Shown: positions 1-12,898, counted from the stretch's first letter. The stretch is 64,000 bases of DNA from Amia ocellicauda (GCF_036373705.1 NC_089864.1:4803001-4867000), one strand, 5' to 3'. The notes: generated by a model from the sequence alone, not told the origin. Numbers and translations: made by a program.

Positions 1-326
1 AATACACCACGCCACCGTGACACACCGAACAACACACAATACACCATTCCATACAGCAATACGGCACACCACCATGACAAGACACAACACAAGACACAGC
101 CCGTGACACAACCAAACCCCACTGTGTGTGTTTTCCTCAAGACCAGCTACCAGGATTGTCCCAACTTACGGAAATCCCCCCACGCTAGATCTGCCAGGAG
201 AACCGGGGGAAAGAGAAACAGCACTGGATTAGAATCACCAACAGAGTCGAGCACAACAGATCATTTACACATTTCCATTTTGAGTTGAATGCAAGTTACA
301 CGCCTCCTCTCACAAGTGGACCCTAC

Positions 327-369
327 CTGTGCGGAGCAGAGCAGCCAGCAGAATCCACAGCAGCATTGT
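327..369 (-). CDS. Candidate signal-peptide exon of a gene running off the left edge
   Basis: On the minus strand a pyrimidine-rich tract ending CCCCAG is followed after three bases by an ATG (position 366). It encodes MLLWILLAALLRTG and then meets a good donor, CACAG|GTAGGG, at 327/326. The peptide is a classic short hydrophobic signal sequence, and the phase-1 exit is typical of secreted or receptor-type genes such as Ig-like, lectin and MHC families. The remaining exons would lie at lower coordinates, outside the window, so the product is unknown. A chance hydrophobic run between splice-like signals cannot be excluded. Confidence 0.42.
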
Positions 370-3300
370 CTGGGGAAAAAGCAAAGGAAAGACCAGTGAA
401 GTGGCAAACAGAAACAAAACCCAGCCACACTTAAAAGCATGCTGGTTCCCATTTACTCATCTGTCCATTAATGGTGCATTACATCTCTCTTGACCAGGTG
501 TGGACATCACCAGGCCTGGAGAGGCACAAAGCCCCTGGTTGTCTGTCCACCCCTGATCTTAATGACTTGATTTATCTAATAATTGGGATAATAAGTCAAA
601 CTTTGTGTTGATTCCAGCTATTCAATCAGTAGCTCATTATTATCCTTGGATCACTCAGTTATTAATGGCCTCCTCTTGTTTGTAAACTTTCTTATGTATC
701 TTAAAAAGAGACATCTAAAGCCTACAGAAATCTAGGCCCAGGAGGACTGGAGTAGCATCCTCTATCCTCTCTCACTCTCATACCCCCTCCAATAAGTGGG
801 CCGGACATACGGCGGCTGAAGGGAGTGACGTCTCGGTGCTGGCTTGCTGGCCCATCTCCTGAGGAGCAAGCAGAACCTGGGCTGCTAAAAGGTCGTTAAT
901 CATAACCAGGGGTGGTGTGCTAGTGAGAAAGGGGCTTAACACAGGGCATTGCACACCAGCTGGCAATTATTATTACACTTGCTGCAATAATCCCCTCTTT
1001 AAGGTTTTGCGTGTCAAATCTAGAGTGTGATTCTGTATGTGTTGTAGAGACACCCACGAGTTGTTTTCCCCCTTCTCTCAACACCACACAGCAGGATGAT
1101 TGAGAAGATTGTCTAGCAGCTAACTTTACACCTTAGGCATGTGGTGGCAGAAATAGACGATCTTCTTTCCAATCAAAAACTCCACACTAAGGAGTATTCA
1201 ATAACTGAACTAATTATACAATGGAAATAGTCCCCAAGACTAATACGGACATTCATCATAATTCACTTCACATGTAAATACTAGCCAAAAGACAGACTGT
1301 GTTGAAAGAGTGTCTGAATAGTGATTACATTTGGCTCCTAATACAATACATTATTTGTGTTCATGGACAGAACAACAAAAAAGCATAATAAAGTTTTTGT
1401 ATCCACCTTTTGGGATTGTCAGTCTGTCAAGTTTAGATGAAATGTGGGTATTGTAGGACAAGCGGAAATCAGTTTCACCTACCAGTATTGGCATGTCTAA
1501 AGGTCAGACCAATGAGTTTGTTTACCGTGTCCATGGAAAACAATGCATCACTTCTACACTTCTACCACGTCTAAATGCAGGACTATTGACTGGTTTAGCA
1601 AAACACCTCTTATGTCTGAAGATGTTCACACATTGCACAGCGGCAGTGACAGAAGACAGAAGCTGGATTAAACTAGAAAGCTTTTCCTTTTCAAACAACC
1701 TGATTTCGAGATCATGTCAGCTTTGGACAATTTCAAATGAAACAAATAAATCAATTACACCAGCAATACAGATGTGCAATGCAATTAGCCAAGTCAGGAA
1801 AGTGCAATCAATAATAAGGGTTTTTCCCAAAGGTGGACATGCACAAGAGCCATTTAAACATTATCAACAGGTCTGCTGATCAGTCGTGCAGCTGTTCGTT
1901 GGAAGTAAGATAATAGACTTAATTATTAAACTAGAAACAGACTCTGTACGTGACGGCAAGGTCGTAGTAAACAAGCCGAGACATTGCATTGCTTTTCTCA
2001 TCTCAGACGCCACACACGATAGCAATGCATTTCTACCGCATCTGCACCCGACACAAGCAATGACAGAAAAACTGCAGGAAGCACCATTGCAACACAGAAA
2101 TACTTATTTAAAAACAACAACAACAACAACACCTACCTCTGTATCTTCAGACGTTCAGATTAAACCGCTGAATTATGAATAACTCTCCACATTGTACAGA
2201 CACAACAGTGCACAATCAGGGGACCTCTCCTATTTCTGTTTATGTCGGCACTTCATCATCTGCTGACGGATTATGAAAGCTGCTGGATGCTGTGCAGTCG
2301 CCCTTGCTGCGCACCCAACAAAACCTGGACAAAAGATGACAGAGCGGGGTGGCGCTTGCACTCAATGAAGTTGTCTAGACCAATATGGAGGTTCGCCTAA
2401 TGCCCCGGATGTTAAGCCAGCCGCAGTCCGCCATCTTGGGTGAGAATAAACCCCGCTCCTGAAAGTGGTTGCCAACGCCGTAAATGGAGTAATCTACAAA
2501 TTATCAACTACTTTCAGTGACTATTTCATGTAGGTGAGCTCCATAATTAACAATGCATGATATGATAAAGCATGCAATGTCCTTAATCTAGACTGTAAAA
2601 ATGCAAACAAAGGCAATGGAGCCCCTGCAACCGCGGGGGGCAAGGTGTAAGCTATTTGAGAGATAGAAACTATGGGTCAAGAATGGTGGGGCTATGTGTT
2701 AATGTAAAGACATTTCTAATAAGGATCATCCTGCATTATTAGGATAGTAACAAGATGCATTATACCTGTAAAATGTGTTCAATCTCAAGTACACTTTGAG
2801 TCACGTGTTCCCATGAGGACAGCAACATTGTAGAGGATGGTGCTCACGTGTTTCCACAGTAGGCCAGTACAATGGTTATTTGTTTTACTATAAATGCTGG
2901 TGGCTATCTTGGTAGTGTTTGTGTGTGTGTGGTGGTGGTGGTGGTGTGGGGGGGTGACATACACAAACAAACAGAAACAAAACAGCAAGAGTTTAAAATA
3001 AAAGCAGTCAGGTGCTTGTGTTTTATTTCCCAAACTGGAGCCAGAACCCGGCCCACGACTTGTTTGATAATGACATCAGCACTTGGATGTCACACTGGCT
3101 ACAAGTTCATGTAGGTGGCCATTTGTGCCATACTGTGACATCACCAGGGCCCTGCCTCTCAGTGTCATCGTTACCAGCTGAGACAATCAATCTTATGCTG
3201 GCCCCTCTGAGAACTGATTTTCAACTAGCTTCTCTCATGTTTTTATTTTTATTTTATTGGAATCACCAATTATTTTGAGTTTTTCTCCCCCCTCTAATTT

Positions 3301-3530
3301 TTGGAATTACTGACCATACTAATGCATCTTGGCTTACAAATTCCACAACTTCATGTGGGGAGGGTGAGTAAGCGTGACCTGGCCGTCCTTGAGCCACCAG
3401 TCTCTTTGCACCATGAAGCGTTCAGTGTCGATTGGAGGTGAAGCTCATCCCTCCCAGTGGTACTGCTGGTGCCCAGGAAGCCGGCAGGAGACGTTCGTTA
3501 TTGACATGCTGAGACAAGCCCTGCCCATTT
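370..3530. other. Non-coding stretch with simple repeats
   Basis: I see no exon with coding character and splice sites here. The stretch holds a short (AAC)n run near 2115-2131, a mixed GT/GGT run near 2916-2957 and the LINE tail listed separately. Open frames of 60-130 codons on both strands have no recognisable domain. Confidence 0.5.
640..702 (+). repeat. LINE 3'-tail fragment (CR1/L2-like)
   Basis: The segment matches the terminal part of the longer LINE copy ending at 4251: CCTTGGATCACTCAGTTATT, then AATGGCCTCCTCTTGTTTGT and ACTTTCTTATGT. It is a short 3'-end-only copy, as expected from 5' truncation of non-LTR elements. Confidence 0.6.
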
Positions 3531-3660
3531 AACCCTCCCTAATCCGGGCTGTACTGAGCCAATCGTGCACCACCACTGAGCGCTCCTAGTCACAATCGGC
3601 TTATGACATGAGCTGGATCAAACCGGTGAACCTCAGCTCTTAGGGCTCACTATGTGCTTT
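3531..3660 (-). repeat. tRNA-derived SINE-like repeat, degenerate
   Basis: Phrases such as CTAATCCGGGCTGTACTGAG and GCCAATCGTGCACCACC, followed by a degenerate B-box complement (GGATCAAACC), resemble the reverse complement of a tRNA-derived repeat common in ray-finned fish. The family match is from memory and the copy is diverged. Confidence 0.45.
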
Positions 3661-3719
3661 TTCAGGAGTCTCTTCATAGGTCTTAAACAGTCTTATTACA
3701 AGTCACAACTGGTGTTTAA

Positions 3720-4251
3720 ATAGCAAGAGCTGTCAGATCACCAACACACTAAGACTGTCCAATGCACTAGTTAGAGCTCATCTGGATACTGTGGACAGCT
3801 CTGGGCTTCAGACTTCAAGAAAGATATCGCTGCTCTAGAGGCAGTTCAGAGGAGAGAAACCAGACTTATTCCAGGTCTGAAGGGAATGTCCTACTGAGAG
3901 ACTGAGGGACCTGAACCTTTTCACCTTGGAACAGAGATTCGATTCAAGTCTTCAAAATCATGAAAGGCATCAAACCAGAGGAGCTTTTCCAGATCAGCCG
4001 GGACACACGCATCCGGGGACATAAATGGAAATTGAGCTTGAAGGCATTCAAGACAGAAAACAGGAGACACTTCTTCAAACAGAGAGGCGTCACAATCTGA
4101 ACAAACTCCCCAGCGATGTGGCTGAAGAGACAATTTGCGACATTGAAAAACAGACTGGATAGGATCCTTGGATCACTTAGTTATTAATGGACACCAAACG
4201 AGCACAATGGGGCGAATGGCCTCCTCTGGATTGTATACTTTATGTTCTTAC
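3720..4251 (+). repeat. LINE relic (CR1/L2-like), C-terminal end of ORF2 plus 3' tail
   Basis: Frameshifted translation gives the C-terminal hallmarks of CR1/L2-type LINE polyproteins: ASDFKKDIAALEAVQRRE, then segments matching FKIMKGI..KPEELFQIS, and the tail KNRLDRILGSLSY followed by a stop. The nucleotide tail GGCCTCCTCTGGATTGTA is the element's 3' end. Several stops and indels show that it is dead. A copy of the same family lies in the opposite orientation at 52205-52520; bases 3751-3818 match the reverse complement there with only a few differences. Confidence 0.75.
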
Positions 4252-4512
4252 ATAGATACAGGGGCCCAATGACATCACAGCCATCTGGACATCCCGAATG
4301 AATTAATGAATTCCTGTTGGAAACCACACTGGTGATGAAACAGTGTATTTGTAAATATATATTTGTATAACCTGGACAATTCCAATTAAAGAGGAACACT
4401 CAAGTGTAGAAATCCACTCCATGTGTGACAGGAACGCTGTCAGTACAAGGGCTATTCCTTTCCATTTAAAAGTCTCTGTCAAGGCATTTGGACCCGACCT
4501 GGTTCTGTGTGA

Positions 4513-7500
4513 TCAAGAGCTGTGCTCGGGCTGATAGTCTGTGCCGGATTCCTCTTGATTTTTGGCTGCCGCCGCTTCTGCCCGCCTCCTCCGCCCCCCG
4601 CCCCGATCCTTGGCATATCGCAGCCAGTTCATGGCGACCGATGTGAACTCGTCCTCCGAGGTCTCTCTCGTGGGACCGTTTCTTCGCACGGCTCCTGCGA
4701 GCGAGAAATAAGAAAGCACTGTAAATACAACTAATACAAAACCCAGTGCTGCCAGAGGGAGGCCCGGTGGGATCAAACCTCTTAGTTATGCAGGGTTTTT
4801 GGTTACCTTTTATTGAAACCTACAAATGTGTTCCGTTCCAATAGTTCTGTGCTCAGACACTGTGGATTTCACTAACTTTGCTCATACTACATGTGGATAA
4901 TTTCATGTGGCACACTGGACCAGAGTGCCTGTAGAACCGTCCAGAACTAAAGCCCATTGCTTCCATTCAGGCACCATTTGAGTCACAGCTCCCCTGTAGT
5001 AGTGTAGTTTGTAACAGTAGGCATACGTTTTTTCTTTGGTTCTCTTTGGATGACTGATGTGGGACAGTGCCCTGTCTAGGCACCAAATATCTGTTTGTAT
5101 TACTGTTGCAGCAAGGCTGTGTAACCCATGTGTGAGTTTCAGTTTTGTGTATGGCTCTGGGTAGGCCAGGTCCAGTCCAGTGTCTTAGAATACACACAAG
5201 TATCTCTTTCAAGGTCACATGGAGTTCAAAATACAAATAAGTCCACGATAAAATGACGCCATGTAGTTGCCCAGCAACTACAGGGAGTAACTCTCTATAT
5301 GACAGTATGTTCTTTAGAAAAGCTTACACAAGTCGTCCAGACTGGCTGTTTGCAGAGCGGTTTGACGTTTGTTCAATCAACTGCTTTGATCCTCCACCTG
5401 TCCACTGAGGGTGTAAATGTCTCCCTTTCAACTCAGCACCACACTGAAGTGAATGGTGTCTGTCTATAGTATTATTAAACTCAATTTCCAAATTCCAATA
5501 ACATTTCTACAAGTACTTGAATACATAAGACAGTTCACCACTTTAATTGACTACATTACTTGTAAGTGGTGTGTTTAGGCCTGGTCTTAATTGCAGTCAG
5601 AACGTGTCTTGTACACCATCTTGTGCACGTTCATACAAACTGTGGATGCAATTTAAATACATATTCCTATCCACTGATAGACTTGAGCGAGACCTGGACT
5701 TCACCTACCAAATAAAGACTCTCTTACCACCATGCTAAAACTCACTGGTGTTTATTGCCTGTAGGGACGGTAGCCACTAGGTCCAGGCTTTAAGCCACAG
5801 ACCAACAGCGGCACTTTGGTGAGAAGGGCCATAAACTAAATACAAATGTACTGACTGGTTGATTGTAAAAGCTGTCTTTCCTCCTGTGCTGGATGTCATT
5901 GTGTGTGAAGTGTGAACTGCAGGCAGGATTGGGGTCAGTTCCAGTTCTTCCATTCCAGTTCCGTTTGGAATTCCTTTTTCAATTCAATCCAATTCCAGTT
6001 CCAGACTATTGTGTCGATGGCAAAAAGAACTGGAATGGGTCTGAAAAGGGGACTTGGAATTGAAAAAGTGAAAATGTACTACGATGCCGACGGCAGGAGT
6101 GCATTTCAAACAACCGCCATCGGAGCCGCAGCAGAGATCAGCCTCCTTACTGAACATGATCTTCCTCAGCCGCAGGTCCTTGAAGGCTCTCTTCTGCCCT
6201 CCCTTCCCCACCCAGTTAAACTGAGAGGCCAGGCAGTTCTGCAGCACCGCCCCCATCATTCTCCCCACCGCGCTCTTCACGTCAGCGCCCCCGATCGCCG
6301 AGAGACTGAACACCTGGAGAAAAACAAGAAAAGCATAAACAAACAAACAAAAACAAAAAAATCACCAATAACTTCTGATCCCAGGCAACGGCTCAGATCC
6401 CGTTCCCGTGTCCCGGCCCTCACCAATGCGTTCCCGAAGGCCTCGTCCACCAGCCTGTCCTCCAGCCGGTCCACGGCCTCCATGCTGCCCAGGGGAAAGC
6501 CCAGGTTCTCGGCCAGCAGCAGCTCGTCCCCGTCGCCACCCCGGGCCAGCAGCTCCGACAGCAGCCTGCCGTTCTGGGCCACCTGCATCCGGATCTCCTC
6601 CAGACTCCACAGCACCTTCCTCTCGAAGGCTGAGCACAGGAAGAGCAAAACCCAAATGCCATTATAGCCAGTGCTGTGCGGCACAAGACAAGCAGCTGCT
6701 GCAGAATATAAAACTGTCAATCTACTGAGTCCAGCCGATTTGCCACTCAGAACCAGGTGTCTGACGGGGTGCATAAGGGTTCACTGGCTGTGTACAGCCC
6801 AAGGACAGTCTGCTGGCTGGAGCTTGAATGCTGTTCTCTCTTTACTGTGTGAACATATTACATGATACATATGAAACACATGAGAGTGGAATTCACCCTC
6901 AACTACTCTCTTTGTTTTTGGAAAATTAATCAATCACCTGTTAGTAGCCCATCAGCCGGTGTAGCAGCCTGCAGGGCTGAGCTGTACTGCTGGGGGGAGA
7001 CAGTCTGGCCCACGGCGGGGAGGGGGCCCCCTAAGACTGGCTTTCCCTGACTGGGCGAGGGGGTGTCCGGGTACTCCCACAAGGAAGAGTGCTCCTCTTC
7101 CTCGAGCTCCGAGGCCGACGTGGAGGTCTGTTCGCTGTGAAGCACAGTGGCTCTTCAGGATTATTAATTTGACTCACACTCCAAAATGGACTTCCATGGG
7201 TGCTATTTATACTCTGGGAGATTTAATTTTTAATTCTCTTTCAGGCTTTTCTGGGATTTGGACCCATGACCCTCCTCTTACACGTCGAGAGGCCTAACCA
7301 CTGCTCCACACCATCACATTCACAGTCACTTATATTTCCCCATCAGCTTGAGGAAATGCAAGTTAGTGTAAATAGTTATTGTAAATCTTTATGCTCTGGA
7401 CTAGGACTAGGGTTGGAGACCCCTGCTGGACAGTCTGAGAACAGCAGTCTGATCATTTAGAGTCAAACTTACCTCCTTTTTCTCTTCCGCACCTTTTCCT

Positions 7501-8120
7501 TGGCTGTGTGGTTCTCCGCTGTCACTGCCCGATCGGGGGAGGAACTGTAGTGATTCAGTTGTGACTTGGCCCTGGCATAGGAATCTGAGAGCAAAATATG
7601 AAATGATGAAAAGCTGTTGAAAACTGTAACAAAACCAGTTGCCTGGTCTGGAGACATTTGTTCAACACACTCTGAAATGAAAAAATAACAGTAACATTGA
7701 CTAAACTAGTGACAGAACAGAATGTTCCCCAAAATGAAAGGGTGTTGTTGTCACACACAATTAAAATATTCCATCTATTACAGGCGTTTTGTCATTAAGC
7801 TGAAACTATCAATACAAGAGACTGAGTCTGAGCACCATGTTGTGGCATTTGAACACTGTCCTCACAGCGTGGGCTCTGCACTGACAGAGTTGCTCTTCCG
7901 GGGCTCGACTCCCTCACCCGTCTTGTGAAGGACCCTGACCGCGTACAGCATCCAGGCGGAGTCGGGCAGCATCAGCGTCTGCACCGCCCTGACGGCCGAG
8001 CGGAAGGGCGGCCAGAAACAGTGCGAGTCGTCTACCAGCCACGCCGCGGGAATCACCTCCACCTCCCGCGTGTCTGTGAACTCCACCACGGCGTACATGT
8101 CTGCCCCGCTGCCCGCGCTT
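4513..8120 (-). CDS. DUF4806-domain protein, complete six-coding-exon gene
   Basis: Joined minus-strand coding exons are 8098-7918, 7584-7473, 7134-6938, 6629-6424, 6313-6151 and 4694-4513 (stop). Every junction has AG/GT, and phases run 1, 2, 1, 0, 1. The total is 1041 nt, or 346 aa. The acceptor of the first coding exon is at 8121-8122, so the 5'UTR is spliced. The N-terminus MYAVVEFTDTREVEVIPAAW...CFWPPFRS is the usual start of this family. Residues about 60-165 are charged and low-complexity (KEKVRKRKR, ELEEEEHSS). The C-terminal DUF4806 core has LASQFNWVGKGGQKRAFKDL and ends AMNWLRYAKDRGGGRRRR. The function of the family is unknown. It is often multicopy in fish and may be nuclear given the basic tracts (inference). 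I saw no frameshift or stop, so it appears to be a functional gene. Confidence 0.85.
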
Positions 8121-9372
8121 CTGAAACCAAACCAGACGTTTCAAATGTAAACCATTTTAAACGTTGAGTTTTAACTGTGGGTCTCTGAGGTTTTGATAAG
8201 GAACGGCACAGTGCCAATGATACCACAAACATTTCATGGGTCCCATAACGCTGCAACTGGTTGTATTTCCAGTTGGTAAACGTGTGTTTGGGAACCTCAT
8301 GGAAAAGTCAGGATCAGAGCTCAGGCAGAACTCAAGCACCAGAAATCAGCATCCGTTTGCTGAAGTCAGTCCTATGTCGGCCTGGCAGCCAGTGCAGGGA
8401 GGCTGAGACAGGCACAGTACTGCAATGTAATCTGATCCCTATAGCAGGACCACACTCACCGCCAGCCACCTTCTCTCAAGCCTGCCTGTTCACATCTACT
8501 CACACCTCTACTGTTGACAGCTACCTGTCAGTGTAAAACAGTCCACTGTACTGGGGGGCTGTATTATTAGCCAAACTGTAAGTCACCTTGGATAAGGGGT
8601 CTCCAAAATTAATAATAAATGCCATTTTGTCTGCAATGAACAAATAATGAAGGTAGCAGTGCCATAATTATAGTTGCTTTTCCTAAAGTCCCCCATTTCA
8701 TCAACTCTTGGATGTCTCTGACCTGCAGCTACAAAATGCAGACCTCAGATTTTCCAGAGGAAACACTGTACCCACATCACCTCATGCAGCCCAGTATTAT
8801 TAATATCAGCTCGCAATAGTACAGACTTAACAACAACCGTAAAATAGCACCTGACATTTAGAAAGTGTGTGACTTATTGCATTGCTTTCCATCTCCCGAG
8901 TTCAAAATGTGCCTTTGGATTTCTCTTCATAGCCCATAATAACACAAGAAAACACCAACACCTTCTTGCGTAAAATGAATGTTTAAATACATAAATAAAC
9001 TAAAACCTGAAGTCTCCAAAGAATCAATGATGAACTATTCAAACTGAACATCAATACAAGTCGTTGTAAATCTCTGAACACAAATCAGTGGCGAGTCTGT
9101 GTGCAGAGGCCTGTGGCGCTGGGCCTCAGTCGGGCCTCAGTCGGGCCTCAGTCGGGCCTGCGCCGGCGGGCCGACAGAGAGCACCAGGCCAACCTTTACC
9201 CAACGTTGGGCCAACGCGCATATCTTACTCGGATTACGGGTCTGTAGTAGAATAAACGTGCAAACACGGCTGGAGGGAAAGTTAAACCAGTTTTAAAAAC
9301 AACAGGGGTGAAATCATGTGTGTTAGATATGTAGTACAGTATTGCGCGCCTCGACTTCAAGTTTAAATCACC
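8121..9372. other. Probable first intron of the DUF4806 gene with a SINE/LINE tail remnant
   Basis: The stretch lies between the first coding exon (acceptor at 8121-8122) and a donor-like TATAG|GTGATT at 9372/9371 on the minus strand. At 8578-8625 the phrase AAGTCACCTTGGATAAGGGG followed by AATAATAAATG is the 3' tail of a repeat seen again at 10065 and 59262. Nothing coding is recognised. Confidence 0.5.
9190..9225. repeat. ACGTTGG-rich repeat remnant
   Basis: ACCCAACGTTGGGCCAACGC is a small palindromic ACGTTGG motif cluster. Similar motifs occur at 12431-12470 and 12850-12900. The family is not identified. Confidence 0.3.
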
Positions 9373-9740
9373 TATATTTCTGCGTAGCTCCGCTCAGTCA
9401 TGGCTAGAGAAGAGGCCGCTCGTCCGGGCGGTCGTGTGGGCTGAATAACACGCTGCGGCTCTCATGTCCAGCCCGGCGTGTCTACAGGCGGCTGTCCGTG
9501 TCTCCATCACTGCACCGCCGCCGCTGTTTATTTCTCTCCCGGCACAATCGCGGCCTGTTAGGACCGCCCCCTTCTTCGCCCTGATTGGCTACTGCTACGG
9601 CCTTGCGCGCTTGGTGAGCGCTGATTGAGCACCACCCCTGTCAATCTAGTTTGCCTGCACCAATCCCGAGCCCGCTCTGTAGGCAGGGGGCCGAGCGCTG
9701 CTTATTTAAAGGGAAAGTCGCGGGACTGGAGGAGATACTC
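9373..9740 (-). promoter_or_regulatory. CpG-island promoter, probably of the DUF4806 gene
   Basis: The region is clearly richer in G+C and CpG than its surroundings. It contains inverted CCAAT boxes (GATTGGC near 9582; ACCAATCCC near 9660) and GC boxes (ACCGCCCCC). A minus-strand non-coding first exon can be drawn from about 9550 to a donor at 9372/9371 (TATAG|GTGATT). That would splice to the acceptor at 8121-8122 just before the DUF4806 start codon. Bidirectional activity is possible, but no plus-strand gene is seen nearby. Confidence 0.55.
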
Positions 9741-12383
9741 GGGCATCAGAGACCTGTGTGAAATGAGCCGCTGAGACACGTCATGGACATTAACATGCAT
9801 GTCATCTCATAGGGCTTCAATGATATGGGTCTCATATGTTGCGCTGGACTATCAATATTCTCTCCTCATCACCGTATTGTAACTCATTTACATTGACTGT
9901 GTGTTTTTGCACCGGTATCTGTAATACAATTTCAAATCAAATATACATCCCAATGGTATATGTACCTTAATTGTGATTTCCCATCGGATCCCTTAATAAC
10001 ATATACAATATGGTGAATGACAGCTACATTTTAAAGTAGATTTGACAGATACACAGACAGATTGTATAAGTCGCCCTGGCCAAGTAAATAAATAAATAAA
10101 TAATACATAGATGTTTACAGATGTTTAACTCTATTTCTCTTGTAACTAAAGAATATATAAAAAATAATGACATGAAGAAAAACATGTTTTTTGGATTCTC
10201 AGGAAATTTGCACATCAACTACTTCTCAATAAGAAGGTCACTTGTTTGACATAAAAATTCAAATATGTATTTTACTGTTTATTTTTCCACATGCAATATT
10301 GTACTTACTTGTAACACAGTAGCGACATCTACCGTCTACTTATGGTATTGTTAAATTGTACATTTGCTATTTAAATGATTAAAAAGACGCATATCATTAT
10401 GATGATTAAGCCTCATTTAAATGACTAGTATCTTAAAAAATAAACACCTGACATCAAACGTCACCATAAGCGTAGTCAGTCTTACAGTGCAATACATGTA
10501 TTATTTAAAATACACAATTCTATGAATTTGCATTTTATTGACACACAAAATATTAACTAATACACAACATTCACACACACAATACATACTAATTTTCTCA
10601 ACGCATTGGGATGGAAACGGCCAGACAGACCAATAACTCGCATTATTGTTACTGAGGGACTCTATGTTACCTCTCCATATGAACACAATCTGAAGAATTG
10701 CACATACTAAGAAATACTACATTCTACATATATAGACAGACAGATATAATATATTTATAAATGCAACTGTCATTCTCCTTCACAAGAAAGGAGAAAAGGA
10801 AGATCTGAAGAATTATTGGCCCACGAGTCTACTTCCGATCTTATACAAAGTATTTACAAAGATATTTATAAATCACAATCATGAAGCACTGAAAGAGAAC
10901 AAGCAGGATTCAGAAGTGTATCGTGGGAAATAATTCAGTCAATCAGCTATATTTTCAAATCAATTCACATGCAGACTCAGTGTCTGACTAGGACCACAAA
11001 GTATGGAGGGTGTCGGTAACAACATTATTTACTTGTATTTACAGATACAAATCTTTTTGACACGCTCCATTTACTTGTAATGACAGATACAAATCCAAAG
11101 TAGGAGTACAAATCAAAGAGTACAAAGAGTAACAGAGAAACACCGTGGGCTTTAAAAACTCTAGCAATGTGAAGTGTATTTCTTCAGAGGTGCTGGGGCA
11201 CTATTAGAGACTCTTCACAAGAAACACGTTTCATACATATTCCAAACTAAACAGGAAGGAAGTTGTTTTTCTTAAGAAATCAATTATCTTTACATTTGAT
11301 ATTTGAACTTTACCTTGTACTTGCCTGTGTTTTATATCACACCCAGGGTGCTCAAATCCGACACACTCAACAGATATTTTGCTATAAATATAATTAGATT
11401 GAAATACTGGAGAAATGTGAGGGAAAGTATGTTAGGGTAGGAGGGGTCAAATTAGTGGAGTCTCCCCTGAGATACTGGACATCTGACAGCTATACAAATA
11501 AAGGAAAAGGCAGGACATTTCAGATTGCAATGAATAGGGTAGTCCAGGCTCCAGTGGCAACAATGAATTGGTGAATAAAAAAGACTATTAAATCTCTATT
11601 ATTTGTATTCATTTTAAAAAAATGGTTTGGCACGCTGTTCATCTCATATGCAAAGCGAGGTAAACCTATATATATATACTAGCACATACATTAAGGTTGA
11701 ACTATGGGAATGGTCTTCAGTCTTGTACAGAAATGAGAAAGAACATGAGATTTTCACTTCCTGTTTCCTCATTCAGTAACATAGAAAATAATTAACAAAT
11801 TAACAGGAAGTGATAATCTTGTGCTACATAAAGGAAGTCGTGCAAAGATATGTGGAAATGATTTAGAGATCTCTAAATGTACTTTGAAATGAGATCTCTA
11901 TTTGATTTGCAGATATATTTCAATGATTCAGCGATGATCTGGAATGATTAGGAGATATGTTGAAATATTTGAAGATGTCTTTAGAGTAATGAATGCTATC
12001 TCTAAATGGTAATTTGGCTGCCCATTTCTCTCTGGTGATCTCAGAGTCGGGTCTCCTCACTGCAGCGGCCCCATCATTGGGCAGTGGTTAGAGGGGCGGC
12101 GAATCCAGGGCTGTCCACGTCGCTTGGGCACTTCTTGGAGGTCTTCACAGGGCTGAGGAAGAGGCTGCCACCACGTCAGATGGAAACTGAAAGTAAAACC
12201 CTTCTGCCCTGTCATTCCTCACCGCAGAGCAACAGCAGCAGAAGGACTTTCTTCACTTTCTCAGGTATTTTAGCTGCCTTAATGGACATAACAGGCATTG
12301 TGATGATCACTGTGATTTGACCTGTTTTTCTATTGTTGAAACGAGGATTTATATTGTACGCGCGGATATATATTATAAACGAA
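9741..12383. other. Intergenic, AT-rich, mostly unrecognised
   Basis: The only recognisable items are a repeat tail with (AAAT)n at about 10065-10110 (AAGTCGCCCTGGCCAAG) and the LINE fragment listed below. No coding exon with domain support was found. Confidence 0.5.
10759..10970 (+). repeat. LINE reverse-transcriptase fragment
   Basis: Translation gives AVILLHKKGEKEDLKN-like text (as read: TVILLHKKGEKEDLKNYWP, then TSLLPILYKVFTKIFIN). This corresponds to the early RT blocks of non-LTR retrotransposons (consensus KKGDKxDLxNYRPISLLxxxYKxFTKI), probably RTE-like. Downstream text is degraded. It is an isolated relic. Confidence 0.6.
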
Positions 12384-12830
12384 ATACAATGTATTGTGGA
12401 GCTATAGAACACATATACATATATACCTAGATATCACAGGACGTTGGCCTGACGTCGGATTGCCATGGTCGGACACCAGTATGGTCGGGGAGGTGGATCA
12501 TGTCTGACTAAATGCCTACAGATGCGATATCAGTGCATCTTGTTTTACTAAATGGACCTGTACAGCTTTAAACAATCATAGTCTGAATAATGATCATTAT
12601 AACTGTGTTGGACACTGTCAGCAATGTGCAGCTTCAGTATTGAGCCACTGGGAGGTAAGTTCACCTTTATTATTAAAATGTTGAAATGTACTGGAAAGTA
12701 GAGCATTTCATTGTCTGAAGTAACAGGTTGTATGTATGACTGTGGTTGTTTTCAAAATATCAGTTTTAAAATGTCAAATGATAGGCTTTTTATTTTCTGT
12801 TTCGCGGAATGGTTTAAAGTTCATTCAATG
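12384..12830 (+). repeat. Left arm of a 447-bp inverted repeat
   Basis: This segment pairs base for base with the reverse complement of 13763-14209, both 447 bp with no indel. The only mismatch I noticed is near 12815 (CGCGGAATGG versus CGCGCAATGG). The arm contains a potential donor, GGGAG|GTAAGTTC, at 12653. No protein-coding content is recognised. Confidence 0.85.
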
Positions 12831-12847
12831 TCCGTCGTCGTTTTGCT

Positions 12848-12898
12848 CATCGGGCCAACGTCGTCCTAACGTCGTCCTAACGTCGTCCTCCAACGTGC
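12848..12898. repeat. Short minisatellite, unit close to ACGTCGTCCTA
   Basis: Three tandem units, AACGTCGTCCT, follow one another immediately inside the loop of the inverted repeat. CpG is unusually dense for the surrounding DNA. Confidence 0.6.

Noticed and set aside
1493-2182. Open frames of 128 and 98 codons on the plus strand
   Set aside because: No domain, no splice or codon-use support; the second contains a simple (AAC)n run.
5912-6667. 251-codon plus-strand open frame
   Set aside because: Antisense to two DUF4806 exons; the minus strand has the recognised domain and correct splice phases.
11750-11780. TTTTCACTTCCTGTTTCC, an ETS/IRF composite-like motif that could drive the VLIG gene
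   Set aside because: It is 3.4 kb from the first VLIG coding exon with other repeats between; one short motif is not evidence.
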